DNA from: Bacteroidia bacterium
Lineage (GTDB): Bacteria; Bacteroidota; Bacteroidia; Bacteroidales; Azobacteroidaceae
Reading direction: 5' to 3'
Assembly: GCA_025999255.1 (NCBI GenBank)
Contig: BNXB01000014.1
Span: forward strand, 1 to 27,123
DNA length: 27,123 nt
The translations under genes were made by a program, and so were the position numbers. This document shows, piece by piece, positions 14,865 to 23,736 of the stretch (position 1 is its first letter; each line of letters begins with the position of its first letter). The notes under the pieces are model-generated. The model was not told where the DNA came from, searched no databases, and saw only the letters and a program-made list of their open reading frames with translations.

Positions 14865-15326
14865 ATGAAAACGAGCGACGAGTGGTACACGCCTGCGGAG
14901 ATTATACAATCGTTGGGCGAATTTGACTTAGACCCTGCTTCTTCACCGGAAGCCTACCGGCAGAACCGTTCGGCAAAGCATTTCTATACCGCCGAAGAAA
15001 ACGGTTTGGAAAAAGACTGGCACGGCAGGGTATGGCTTAATCCGCCTTACTCGAATCAGCTGGTACAGCAGTTCCTTACAAAAATGACCGGACACAATAA
15101 CGGTATCGCCTTGGTCTTCGCCAAAGTGGAAGCCAAATGGTTTCACGACATTGTACTCCGGCACGCTACGGCAATCAAGTTCCTGTATGACAGGGTGCGG
15201 TTCTTCAGGCCGGACGGTACGCAGGGCTTACAGCCGAGAAATGGCTCCATGCTTATCGCATACGGAACGGAGAACGCCCGGATACTCTCCGGCAATACCC
15301 TGAAAGGGAAATTTTTGTATTTATAA
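14865..15326 (+). CDS. Phage-type DNA N6-adenine methyltransferase
   Basis: This 153-residue protein begins KTSDEWYTPAEIIQ and has FDLDPASSPE at 20-29 and the catalytic WLNPPYSN motif (NPPY at 59-62) of N6-adenine methyltransferases. The short single-domain form fits the phage Dam family. It would transfer a methyl group from S-adenosylmethionine to adenine. It starts 2 bp after traO, inside the transfer operon, where CTnDOT-like elements carry the TraP primase. It may protect incoming DNA from restriction or mark element DNA. The target sequence cannot be read from the protein. Confidence 0.88.
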   Translation: MKTSDEWYTPAEIIQSLGEFDLDPASSPEAYRQNRSAKHFYTAEENGLEKDWHGRVWLNPPYSNQLVQQFLTKMTGHNNGIALVFAKVEAKWFHDIVLRHATAIKFLYDRVRFFRPDGTQGLQPRNGSMLIAYGTENARILSGNTLKGKFLYL

Positions 15327-15355
15327 AATCAGTTCATCAACAAAAAATAATCACA

Positions 15356-15796
15356 ATGAGAAAGATAAAAAGTTTTTTCGGAATAACAGCGTGTCTGGCG
15401 GCTATGATGCTGCTGGCCTTAGCTTGTAGCGACGGTCTTGATATTCATACACGCTACTTGTTTGGTTTGGAAACTATGCCGGTTCCTAAAAAGATTGTGC
15501 AGGGCGAAACGGTAGAAATCCGCTGTAAATTAATCAGGGAAGGCGACTATAAGGAGGCGCGGTACTACATTCGTTTCTTCCAAACGGACGGAACGGGGGA
15601 ATTGCGCATGGACGACGGCAGAATTTTAACGCCGAACGACCTGTTCCCACTGACAAACGATGTGTTCCGGCTTTACTACACTTCCCGATGCACCGACCAG
15701 CAGGTGATTGACGTGTACGTGCAGGATTCGTTCGGGCAAGTCGTTCAAAAGACCTTTTCGTTCCAGAATGAAGGGGCGGAGATGGAAGAAGAATAA
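15356..15796 (+). CDS. traQ: TraQ, DUF3872 lipoprotein
   Basis: This 146-residue protein has a lipoprotein signal peptide (MLLALACSDG, lipobox LALAC with the cysteine at residue 24). The mature part has an Ig-like beta pattern (VEIRCKLIREGDYKEARYYIRFF, then VIDVYVQDSFGQVVQKTFSF). It corresponds to DUF3872/TraQ, the last gene of many Bacteroides transfer operons. It is followed after 8 bases by a strong hairpin with T residues, so it probably ends the main tra transcript. Confidence 0.88.
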   Translation: MRKIKSFFGITACLAAMMLLALACSDGLDIHTRYLFGLETMPVPKKIVQGETVEIRCKLIREGDYKEARYYIRFFQTDGTGELRMDDGRILTPNDLFPLTNDVFRLYYTSRCTDQQVIDVYVQDSFGQVVQKTFSFQNEGAEMEEE

Positions 15797-15804
15797 AACA
15801 GAGC

Positions 15805-15832
15805 AAGCGCCCGGAGCAATTCGGGCGCTTTT
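15805..15832 (+). terminator. Probable rho-independent terminator of the tra operon
   Basis: AAGCGCCCG (15805-15813), an 8-base loop, and CGGGCGCTT (15822-15830) form a perfect 9-bp GC-rich stem ending in TTTT. It lies just downstream of traQ and upstream of the M23 peptidase. The T-run is short, so termination may be partial. Confidence 0.7.
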
Positions 15833-15853
15833 AATAACCGATAAGATACAGTT

Positions 15854-16492
15854 ATGAAATACATCATATTGTTCTTCGCCGCTTTGCTGCACTTGTCCGT
15901 ATATGGGCAGCCAAACCGAAAATCAGAAATAGAAAGATTTACGGAAAATATTTATTCGGCAACAGGACTTCTGAAAATAGCGGATTCGCTGCCAATGTCC
16001 GTAAACGAACTACCCGACTATCCCGTCATTTTTCCGGTCAAAGAACCGCATATTTCATCGGGGTTCGGAAAACGTAAACATCCGGTTTATAAAACGCAAA
16101 AATTCCATACGGGAATTGATTTTGCCGAAGCAAAAGGCACTCCTGTATATGCCACAGGCAACGGAATAGTCATCCGCAAAGGCTACGATTCGGGGTATGG
16201 ATTTTTTATAGAAATCGGGCATACAGGCGGTTTTCGCTCGTTTTATGCACACCTAAGCAAAACGTTGGTCAATACGGGCGATTCGGTAAGGATAGGTAAA
16301 CACATTGCCTGTGTGGGAAACAGCGGGCTAACGACGGGCTACCACCTGCATTATGAAATCAGGAAAGGTAACCAATTTTTGAATCCGGTAGAATGGTGCT
16401 GCTCTTTGCTGGAAGTGTTGTATTGCCAAGAACTATCTTCCAAAACGCAAGTGCAGCCAATTTCAGCCAATGCCTTGAAAAACATTCGATAA
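15854..16492 (+). CDS. M23-family peptidoglycan endopeptidase (secreted)
   Basis: This 212-residue protein has a signal peptide (MKYIILFFAALLHLSVYG, then QPN). The M23/LytM zinc residues are all present: H85 and D89 in KFHTGIDF, H133 in FYAHLS, and the HLH pair H164/H166 in TTGYHLHYEI. It should cut peptide cross-links in peptidoglycan to open a path for the transfer channel. Many Bacteroides elements have a lysozyme-like gene at this place, so this is probably a functional replacement. It follows the terminator-like hairpin. The C-terminus after NPVEW is cysteine-containing and of unclear origin. Confidence 0.88.
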   Translation: MKYIILFFAALLHLSVYGQPNRKSEIERFTENIYSATGLLKIADSLPMSVNELPDYPVIFPVKEPHISSGFGKRKHPVYKTQKFHTGIDFAEAKGTPVYATGNGIVIRKGYDSGYGFFIEIGHTGGFRSFYAHLSKTLVNTGDSVRIGKHIACVGNSGLTTGYHLHYEIRKGNQFLNPVEWCCSLLEVLYCQELSSKTQVQPISANALKNIR

Positions 16493-16594
16493 ATAATTTT
16501 ATCAAGTACCTGCGACACCGCACTTGCAAAAAATGCCACTCGCAAAAGTTAAAACTTCTCGAAAAAAGCACGTCAAAATTCCAAAATTAATTTG

Positions 16595-16602
16595 TATTTT
16601 TG
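16595..16602 (+). promoter_or_regulatory. Bacteroidota-type -7 box upstream of the cargo operon
   Basis: TATTTTTG matches the TAnnTTTG consensus of Bacteroidota promoters. No good -33 TTTG was found at the right distance. It lies about 85 bp before the XRE regulator and just upstream of an inverted repeat, so it is a reasonable promoter for the whole cargo operon. Confidence 0.45.
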
Positions 16603-16610
16603 TACCGTTA

Positions 16611-16641
16611 TTCTGACAATTCTAAAAAACAAAAGTCAGAA
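16611..16641. promoter_or_regulatory. Inverted-repeat operator candidate for the XRE regulator
   Basis: TTCTGAC (16611-16617) and GTCAGAA (16635-16641) are perfect 7-base half-sites separated by 17 bases. They begin 8 bases after the -7 box, at the expected start of transcription. A dimeric XRE-family protein is encoded 47 bp downstream, so autoregulation at this site is likely by position. Confidence 0.5.
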
Positions 16642-16687
16642 TGAATGTAATAACTTGATTGATAAATAAATATTAAAATTTAACGCT

Positions 16688-16990
16688 ATGTTGTTTGGTA
16701 ATAAAATTAGACAGTTAAGAGAAGAAAAACAGATGCTGCAACGGCAATTTGCCGCGGCATTGGAAATTGATACGCCGATGTACAGTAAAATTGAGCGTGG
16801 CGAACGCCGTGCCAAACGCGAACAGGTTATTGCTCTTGCCAAAATCTTTAAAGTTAATCCGAATGACTTTTTGACACTTTGGATTGCCGACCGGATTCTT
16901 GAAGCGATAGAAGATGAAAAAGAGTTGGCGGGGGAAGCGTTGAATGTTGTACAACAGAAAATAAGTGAAAAAATAATTGATGACCTATGA
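16688..16990 (+). CDS. XRE-family helix-turn-helix regulator
   Basis: This 100-residue protein has an N-terminal lambda-repressor-like HTH: KIRQLREEKQMLQRQFAAAL (about residues 6-25), then the recognition region IDTPMYSKIERGERRAKREQ (27-46) and LAKIFKVNPNDFLTLW. The C-terminal third (about 67-100) is helical and may dimerise. Small regulators of this type often precede restriction-modification or other defence genes in Bacteroidota. Its stop overlaps the next start as ATGA (16987-16990), so it is made together with the giant protein. It probably represses its own operon through the inverted repeat at 16611-16641. Confidence 0.88.
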   Translation: MLFGNKIRQLREEKQMLQRQFAAALEIDTPMYSKIERGERRAKREQVIALAKIFKVNPNDFLTLWIADRILEAIEDEKELAGEALNVVQQKISEKIIDDL

Positions 16991-19900
16991 GCGAGATGTT
17001 ATCCATAAAAGAACTTAATGAAGTTTTGCATAACCTTCAAAACGGAAAAGAGACACCAATAAATGGAACTTTTTCGGAAGTTGATATTGTGTTTATTGCT
17101 GGATTATGTTTGTGGTATAAAAAAAACAATACCATACCCAAAATTGATTGTTCAAATTTAAAAATTGAAAAACAACCAAATGACAAAGAAGACAGGAGTT
17201 GGATACACCAACATTATTTTAAACAAATAAAAGAACTTTATGATATTGATTATTGGAAAATATTTCACAAATTTCCAAACGCAAGTTCCAAAAATGCAAG
17301 TACTTATTCCAATTCTTTTGCTCCACCAATTTATATTACGAAAGATAATATTGATTGTTTTTTTAGTGATAAACCAAACGATAAGATTAAAAAAAGAAAA
17401 GATGAATATATCGAGACTTTGAAAAAATTAAAGGAATCATCAAAATCTAACGATGAAGAAAACACATATTTTAAGAGTAAAAATAATATAATACAAAAAT
17501 TAATAACATCAGCACCAATTTATACCTTCATCTTTTCTGTTGCATATCATAAAATAAACCCTTTTGTTCATACTAGCGATAAGGGTTTTAATAGCCCAAC
17601 AGTTGTAGTCAATCAAATCTGGCAATTTACTCAAGAATATGTACGCGGGTTGTACGAATTAGCAAAAAACATTACCGAACACAGTACCACAAAAGAGGGA
17701 ATGATTACCATTCGTGCGTACCCGAAAGATGAAATAGATGACTCCCGTGTTCTTGAAACATACGTTTTTGATTTTGGGGAAACAGGAATTATACCACATT
17801 TTTATGAATACACAAAGACAAAAAGTGCCGACTCGGACATTAAGAATACAACGATAAAAAAAGTATATGAAAATGATTGTGAAAAGTTAAAACAAGATGA
17901 TTTTAATTTGAAAAATCTTATTGCTCCCGAAAAGGGCAAAGAACTTGAACAACAAACTTACAGACATATCAGGCATTACGGTATAAATAATATAAGGTGT
18001 TTGGCTGTTGATAAATTTGATGGTCAAATTTATATTTCTACAAATGGTAAAAAACACAAAAGAGAAAGTTGGAAAATTGATTCTATGAGAAAATCGGAAA
18101 CAGAGTCAGAAATAAGAATGGAAGAAATAGATGAGGACACAGCCAATAAAGAAACGCTCTGCATAGGTACTTCTTATCACCTTTCTATTCCTTTTGATTA
18201 CAAGAAATTCCGAGCAATAGAAGTTTCACTGCCTATAAAAGAAATGCAAACGTTAGGTAATGAAAAAGGATTGACTAATTTGGTTAGCAAAAACATTAAA
18301 CGCATTTCTCTTGAACAACTTGACAATGAAGATATTGCTACTGAAAACATACTATTTGATATTTCTTTTAATCAGCAAATAAACAAAGAAAATGCAAATG
18401 ACATCTATCAATATTTTAACATTCTGGAAAGATTAAGCAATAACAACATTGTTGCAATTAATCTGCAATATGAAACAAAAAATGTTATTTCCGAAGGTTC
18501 TGATTTATTGCGTTTTCTATCATACCTTACTTTTTTTTCACAGTCATTTATTATATACGGCGTTGATTACAAAATATACAATGCAATGCGTCAAGATAAT
18601 ACTGATTTTCTTAATACAAGGGCAACAAATTCAGAAGCGTATTGGCATAGAGAAAATGCGATGTTATTATTTGTGAAATTGATTGACAGACAGTTATATT
18701 TTGCAGATTTGTTGTTTGGCGACACCAAAAATGAATTTATGTATGTAAATAAAATTCTAAATAACACTTTCCCAAATACCATAACAATCACAGAAGAAGA
18801 AGAAAAGAAATTTGACAAAAATGAACGAACAAAATTCGAGGAAACAATCAAATCGAATCATAACCTAAATTACTTTTTGCAAAGCAATTCTCTTTTGCCG
18901 TATGATTCCCTGCTTAATAATGAAGAAAAACCTCTTTATACCTATAATCTGCAAACAATACTTCAAAGACCCCTGATAAAAACAAACACTAATAACGAAT
19001 CCCAACAGGCAACATTTGACCGTGTTAAAGCACTCGAAAACTATATTGACAATTTTGATGGATACTGCATTCCAGATACTCATTTCAAAATCGGCAACAA
19101 ACTCCATTCTGAATATTTTTATTATGCAAAACGACTTTTTCAAAATTCGTTTTATACGGTTCGTATAGCAATGCACTTGGCTATTGAAATAAAGAACGAA
19201 TTACAAAAAGCTGAACATAACAATATAAATAAAATTACTCTTGTGGGATATGAGATGTACAGCGAATTGCTTTTGAGTTTGATACAGAAATTTTTAAAAG
19301 AATTTGGTAAGGAAACTATTCATTTTATTGCACAAGACGAAGACGATAAGTTGCATTTCAAATCAGAAAAAGTTTGCAATGCTTTTATTGATAATGGTAT
19401 TTATAAAGAGGAAAATCACATAACCGTTGTTATTGTTCCTATTGCAAGTACGGGTAGCACAGCCGTAAAAATTGTAGAAACAATTAAAGGTAAGATTGTT
19501 GCATTAGAAAAAGGGAAAATTGGTTTAGAGCCAGCAAAACAAGAAGCAAAGAAAATAAAGTATTTTTCAGTCAGTTATAATGTGTTATGGGCAAAACCAC
19601 AAACAGTGGAAAACAACCCTGATAGTATTGATTCAGAAGAGGATATTACAATCGACACTGAAAGTCTTAGCGCAATAGGCCAAAGAGCAATAATTGAACT
19701 TCCAGCCAAATGGAACAAATTAGAAAATTGTCCACTATGTTTTGACGAAAACCAACGAAAACCACTATACGAAACCGATAAGTCATCGCTTACGCCTGCA
19801 ATTATTTTCGATTTTCCGAAAGGGAAAGATAAACCTAACAACAAAGAAAAAGAGCCGGAAGGTATAAATTTCGACAAAGTAGCATTTAGCGATTCGCTTG

Positions 19901-22900
19901 ATTATAAAGATACCTACCGAAACGGCGAATTTAGGTTATATTCCATTGATACGGAAAATTTTATAATCGAAAACGAGTCTGAAATTGAAAAGTGGCTAAA
20001 AAGTACAGTCAAACAATCATTAGAACTTCGAAAAGAACAATCATTAAAACTTCAACCTGCAGATAAAATAATAATAGTAGCACCTTGCAACGAATCAAAC
20101 AGTCGATTTGTGAATATGGTAAACGAATTTGTATTCAATTCGTCTGCTACAATTATTCATTACCAACCCGAAGTAGATTTTCCTGATAATTTTAAAATTT
20201 TGTATGAACCGTATTTAAAAGATGCGAAAATCTTTTATGTAGATGACTCTGTTATTTCAGGAAAACATTTTTTTGAGATTTATGATTTGATAAGAAATAC
20301 ATTAGGAGAAAAGAGAACGCCTTTTATTGCTTCTATAGTTTTGAAAGATAAAACTCTTCCTTATGTTCATAATCGTGTTGTTCTATGGTCACGTATATAT
20401 TTCGCTTTTGTGAATATCAATCTCCCGCCAAATCGCTCTTTATCGAACAATCAACCTTTGATGCACGAACAAAAAAGGTATAAATTACTGTCTGAAAAGT
20501 TCGCATTGCACGATGTTCTCATCAAAACATTTGATAGAAAGGCAAAAGGACTTGATTATGAAAATGAAAACAAGAAAAACGTCCACAATGCAAATAAGAC
20601 TGATGAACAGAAAAAGAGGGAAGAGGAAGAAAACCAACTTAAAAAAGATAAACGCAAACACCACCTATGGCAGTTCAAAGCGACACATAAAATTTATGAA
20701 TATGCACAACGCATTTTTGATAACAATTTATTAAGAGACAGAGTAATACAAATCATTCAAAATAAAGCAGAAATTAAAGATGCTGTTTTAAAAGTTCTAT
20801 GTCAATACCCATTTATTTTATATCAGCCACTACGAGAGGAAACATTCAAATGGAATAATAACTTGTTAAAAACAATAAATATTGATAGTAGGGATTTTAA
20901 ATACGGAGAATTTCAAGACTTCAAATTTTATGTTCGCCGTGCATCTCTATTAAATGATTATCAGATATTAGAAAAACCTTTTTTTGAAAAAGTTTTAATA
21001 CTATTTTCTCTTATCAATAATGCTATATCAAGAGAAGAATCAATTATAAAAAAAGAGGATATGGAAGATTTTCCCATATTTCTTGCACGCAACTACATAG
21101 AACTCATTCAAAAAAACGGTTGGGTGGCTGTGAAATTAAAAAATGTGTTGAACGAATTAAAAGACGAGTTTTTCCCTGCCGATAATGCAAATATTTATGC
21201 AAAACAATTTTACAGAATGTTGCAAATAGAACTTGCTACTGTGATTGACGATTTCGTAAAAAAAATTGAAAAAGAAGAACGTTTCCAATGGAGAGATATG
21301 TATCAATTTACTTTGGAAACTAAACATGAATCAAACAAAGTAAAGAATCCCGAAAAACTTGTTATAGATACATCCTACATTAAAGATTTTTTTGATTACG
21401 AAGAATACAAGAAAAAATTTGTTCAAAATATCAACAAATATGAAATTGTAAAGACGATTTTAGATTTATCAGAGAATTGGTATGCGAAGGATAATGATTC
21501 AAATCAGGAATTTAAAAATTATCTTTGGATAAAGCAACTACTTTATGCCGACTGTGATAAAGAATCGCATTTACCCAAAGAAATCGGCTATCAAGAAAAA
21601 ATTAATGCTATTATTGAAAAAATGAAAGGTTTTTTTCAGAAAGGCATAGATGTACAGGCATTCTTTGTCGTAACAGATAGGCAAGAGCAACCATATTCTT
21701 TATATCAAGACAATTATGTATTAAATGATTTTGAAAATGACTTTCTAATGTCAAAAGAATTAAAAGATAGCATTAAGCAAAAATGGAGCGAAAGAACACA
21801 AGAAAGAGACAAATTAAAAGAATTAGTTGGACTTGCACGGAATGCTAAATTTAGACATTTATTTGATTTTTTAGAAGGTCAGCCAGACAAACAAGGTATT
21901 GCAACAATTACGATTGCCGAATATACAAAGGTCAAGGATGGAGAGGATAATTGGAACGATTTGTACAATAAAGATGATAAGAAAATAGTTGCAATTAAAT
22001 ATTTGCCTAACGATAAGTGGTTATTGTTGATTAGAATCAGTCAATTTGACAATGACAAATTCAATACGATGGGAATATTGGGCTTTTATGGTGAAAACGA
22101 TTTATCAGAAGATAAACCTGATAATCTGCTACCTAAACAACTCCTTATGCTTCTGCGGCGAGATATAGGCGAGTTTATTAAAAAGCACCATAAGAACGAT
22201 GAATTTTCTGCTCTTCGACAAGCCGAAATTGCCAAACGTTTTGCTTATTTGGCAGGACACGGCAGGCAAACAATGCAGCGTTTGGCGAAAAAAGATAATG
22301 CTTTTAGAACGGTCATTGGAACAATGGACAAGTTGCAATATCTATATGCTACAAAGAATTCACATATTAATCGTTTAGATTCCAAACATAATCAATATAC
22401 ATACCGCATTGAAGATTCCATTCAAAATGAATTAATGAAATCTTTCAGACCTTCTAAAATCGAAGAGGAAACTCTAAGAAATATTACTAAAAATTATATA
22501 AAAAAAATCTATCAAAGTAAAAATATTGAAAATGAAGTTAAAATAAAAATGTACGATAAAGAAGATGACCTTAATTATGATTATGATACATTGGGAAAGG
22601 TTTCTGTAGCAATATCTGATAATTTTAAATTCAATCAAGAAATTTTATTGTTTATTATTTTTGAAATGATAATCAATGCAAAAAAGAATCGCTGGCATTG
22701 TATAAATAGCAATAATGAAAGGTGTGAGTTATGTAAGAATTTTATTTATATCAATGTTACAAAGGAAACAACCAGCAATAAATTGACAATAGAAATAAAA
22801 ACGACAGGAACAAAAATAGGTAACTATCTTAATTCTGATGGAAAAGAGCGTTCAATTAGGGACACCATTAATGGCGGAAACCCAATTAAAGAAAGTTCCC

Positions 22901-23094
22901 AAAATGAAGGCATTTATCTTATAACAAAAATATTGGAACATTTGAATAATGGCAATAAAATAAAAATGGGAGAAAGCGAGGAAATCACAAAGTCCGATGT
23001 TTGCAATTTTAAAGATTGTACTAATCCTTGTGAACACCAATGCAAATTGTATGTAAATACTGTTACAATAACCATTAAAGAACAAGGAGAATGA
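16987..23094 (+). CDS. Giant GHKL / phosphoribosyltransferase-like / sensor-kinase-like protein
   Basis: This is a 2035-residue protein of a kind I do not recognise. Motifs by position: (a) a GHKL ATPase-like domain at about 200-405, with YELAKNITEHS (E224, N228) as N-box, VFDFGETGI (D262) as G1, HYGINNI (330-336) as G2-like and GTSYHLSIPF at 394; (b) a helical linker; (c) a PRTase-like module at about 750-880 with VVIVPIASTGST at 814-825, lacking the acidic pair; (d) CPLC at 915-918; (e) a second PRTase-like module at about 1025-1180 with YVDDSVISGKH at 1084-1094; (f) a charged helical region; (g) a GAF-like domain at about 1555-1745; (h) a helix with AGHGRQTM, H1758 being a phosphoacceptor candidate; (i) a second GHKL-like domain with E1893/N1897 and NEGIYL at 1973-1978, a degenerate G1, and cysteine clusters. 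No membrane segment is seen. It overlaps both neighbours by ATGA. Confidence 0.85.
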   Translation: MSEMLSIKELNEVLHNLQNGKETPINGTFSEVDIVFIAGLCLWYKKNNTIPKIDCSNLKIEKQPNDKEDRSWIHQHYFKQIKELYDIDYWKIFHKFPNASSKNASTYSNSFAPPIYITKDNIDCFFSDKPNDKIKKRKDEYIETLKKLKESSKSNDEENTYFKSKNNIIQKLITSAPIYTFIFSVAYHKINPFVHTSDKGFNSPTVVVNQIWQFTQEYVRGLYELAKNITEHSTTKEGMITIRAYPKDEIDDSRVLETYVFDFGETGIIPHFYEYTKTKSADSDIKNTTIKKVYENDCEKLKQDDFNLKNLIAPEKGKELEQQTYRHIRHYGINNIRCLAVDKFDGQIYISTNGKKHKRESWKIDSMRKSETESEIRMEEIDEDTANKETLCIGTSYHLSIPFDYKKFRAIEVSLPIKEMQTLGNEKGLTNLVSKNIKRISLEQLDNEDIATENILFDISFNQQINKENANDIYQYFNILERLSNNNIVAINLQYETKNVISEGSDLLRFLSYLTFFSQSFIIYGVDYKIYNAMRQDNTDFLNTRATNSEAYWHRENAMLLFVKLIDRQLYFADLLFGDTKNEFMYVNKILNNTFPNTITITEEEEKKFDKNERTKFEETIKSNHNLNYFLQSNSLLPYDSLLNNEEKPLYTYNLQTILQRPLIKTNTNNESQQATFDRVKALENYIDNFDGYCIPDTHFKIGNKLHSEYFYYAKRLFQNSFYTVRIAMHLAIEIKNELQKAEHNNINKITLVGYEMYSELLLSLIQKFLKEFGKETIHFIAQDEDDKLHFKSEKVCNAFIDNGIYKEENHITVVIVPIASTGSTAVKIVETIKGKIVALEKGKIGLEPAKQEAKKIKYFSVSYNVLWAKPQTVENNPDSIDSEEDITIDTESLSAIGQRAIIELPAKWNKLENCPLCFDENQRKPLYETDKSSLTPAIIFDFPKGKDKPNNKEKEPEGINFDKVAFSDSLDYKDTYRNGEFRLYSIDTENFIIENESEIEKWLKSTVKQSLELRKEQSLKLQPADKIIIVAPCNESNSRFVNMVNEFVFNSSATIIHYQPEVDFPDNFKILYEPYLKDAKIFYVDDSVISGKHFFEIYDLIRNTLGEKRTPFIASIVLKDKTLPYVHNRVVLWSRIYFAFVNINLPPNRSLSNNQPLMHEQKRYKLLSEKFALHDVLIKTFDRKAKGLDYENENKKNVHNANKTDEQKKREEEENQLKKDKRKHHLWQFKATHKIYEYAQRIFDNNLLRDRVIQIIQNKAEIKDAVLKVLCQYPFILYQPLREETFKWNNNLLKTINIDSRDFKYGEFQDFKFYVRRASLLNDYQILEKPFFEKVLILFSLINNAISREESIIKKEDMEDFPIFLARNYIELIQKNGWVAVKLKNVLNELKDEFFPADNANIYAKQFYRMLQIELATVIDDFVKKIEKEERFQWRDMYQFTLETKHESNKVKNPEKLVIDTSYIKDFFDYEEYKKKFVQNINKYEIVKTILDLSENWYAKDNDSNQEFKNYLWIKQLLYADCDKESHLPKEIGYQEKINAIIEKMKGFFQKGIDVQAFFVVTDRQEQPYSLYQDNYVLNDFENDFLMSKELKDSIKQKWSERTQERDKLKELVGLARNAKFRHLFDFLEGQPDKQGIATITIAEYTKVKDGEDNWNDLYNKDDKKIVAIKYLPNDKWLLLIRISQFDNDKFNTMGILGFYGENDLSEDKPDNLLPKQLLMLLRRDIGEFIKKHHKNDEFSALRQAEIAKRFAYLAGHGRQTMQRLAKKDNAFRTVIGTMDKLQYLYATKNSHINRLDSKHNQYTYRIEDSIQNELMKSFRPSKIEEETLRNITKNYIKKIYQSKNIENEVKIKMYDKEDDLNYDYDTLGKVSVAISDNFKFNQEILLFIIFEMIINAKKNRWHCINSNNERCELCKNFIYINVTKETTSNKLTIEIKTTGTKIGNYLNSDGKERSIRDTINGGNPIKESSQNEGIYLITKILEHLNNGNKIKMGESEEITKSDVCNFKDCTNPCEHQCKLYVNTVTITIKEQGE

Positions 23095-23726
23095 CAATGG
23101 ATACAAAAGTATTAATTATAGAAAATCAATGGAGTGAATTTGAAAAGATATGCGAAACGTTATCTTCTAACTGTTACAATGTATTGTTAGATGAAAACGT
23201 GTCTTGGAGTAGTCTCAGTAAAGATGCTGACAAAGAGGGGAAATTTATATCATTAGCCACAAGAATTCGCATTTGGGTTGATAAAGACCATGGGTATGTG
23301 CAAACGTATAGAGATATGGCATTTGAGTTAATTCATAAACTCGCCGAACAAGCCAATATTATTATTATAGACCATATTCTTGGCGGCTCGTATAGCTGTC
23401 TTACAGGCATTGATTTAGCGAAAGAATTAGTTGAAAAGATTAGTTTTCAAGAAATGCCGCCTGTACTTTTTGTCAGCAAAACCGAACATACGGAGAAAAA
23501 ACGTTTAGACGCTTACGACGAATATATGAAGTTTATTGTAAAACAGAATATAGATGTAAATGCCCATACAAAGTGGGTGCATAAGGGCTATTTTGGTGAT
23601 GAAATTCTGCAACCCGAATATATCAAGAAGTATGTGATTGAAGAAGGAATAGAGGAGTTGTTGAATAATCAACAAAATCAACAATCTTCCATTAGTGCAA
23701 TCCCGTTAGAAGAATCAATAAAATAA
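23091..23726 (+). CDS. Stand-alone receiver-like protein
   Basis: This 211-residue protein looks like a divergent response-regulator receiver. VLIIEN at 7-12 is the first strand with acidic E11, IIIIDHILGG at 90-99 gives the phosphoacceptor candidate D94, PVLFVSKTEH at 124-133 gives the conserved S/T (S129), and WVHKGYF at 162-168 gives the lysine (K165). About 40 residues more than usual lie between the first strand and D94. No DNA-binding or enzymatic output domain follows; the C-terminus is a glutamine-rich tail. Its start overlaps the giant gene stop by ATGA, so it is the likely receiver for that protein's kinase-like C-terminus. M1 at 23091 or M3 at 23097 may be the start. Confidence 0.75.
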   Translation: MTMDTKVLIIENQWSEFEKICETLSSNCYNVLLDENVSWSSLSKDADKEGKFISLATRIRIWVDKDHGYVQTYRDMAFELIHKLAEQANIIIIDHILGGSYSCLTGIDLAKELVEKISFQEMPPVLFVSKTEHTEKKRLDAYDEYMKFIVKQNIDVNAHTKWVHKGYFGDEILQPEYIKKYVIEEGIEELLNNQQNQQSSISAIPLEESIK

Positions 23727-23736
23727 AAGAAAAATT

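Noticed and set aside
16688..23094. XRE controller plus large enzyme as a restriction-modification system
   Set aside because: The giant protein shows no methyltransferase NPPY-type or S-adenosylmethionine motif and no recognisable nuclease or helicase motif.
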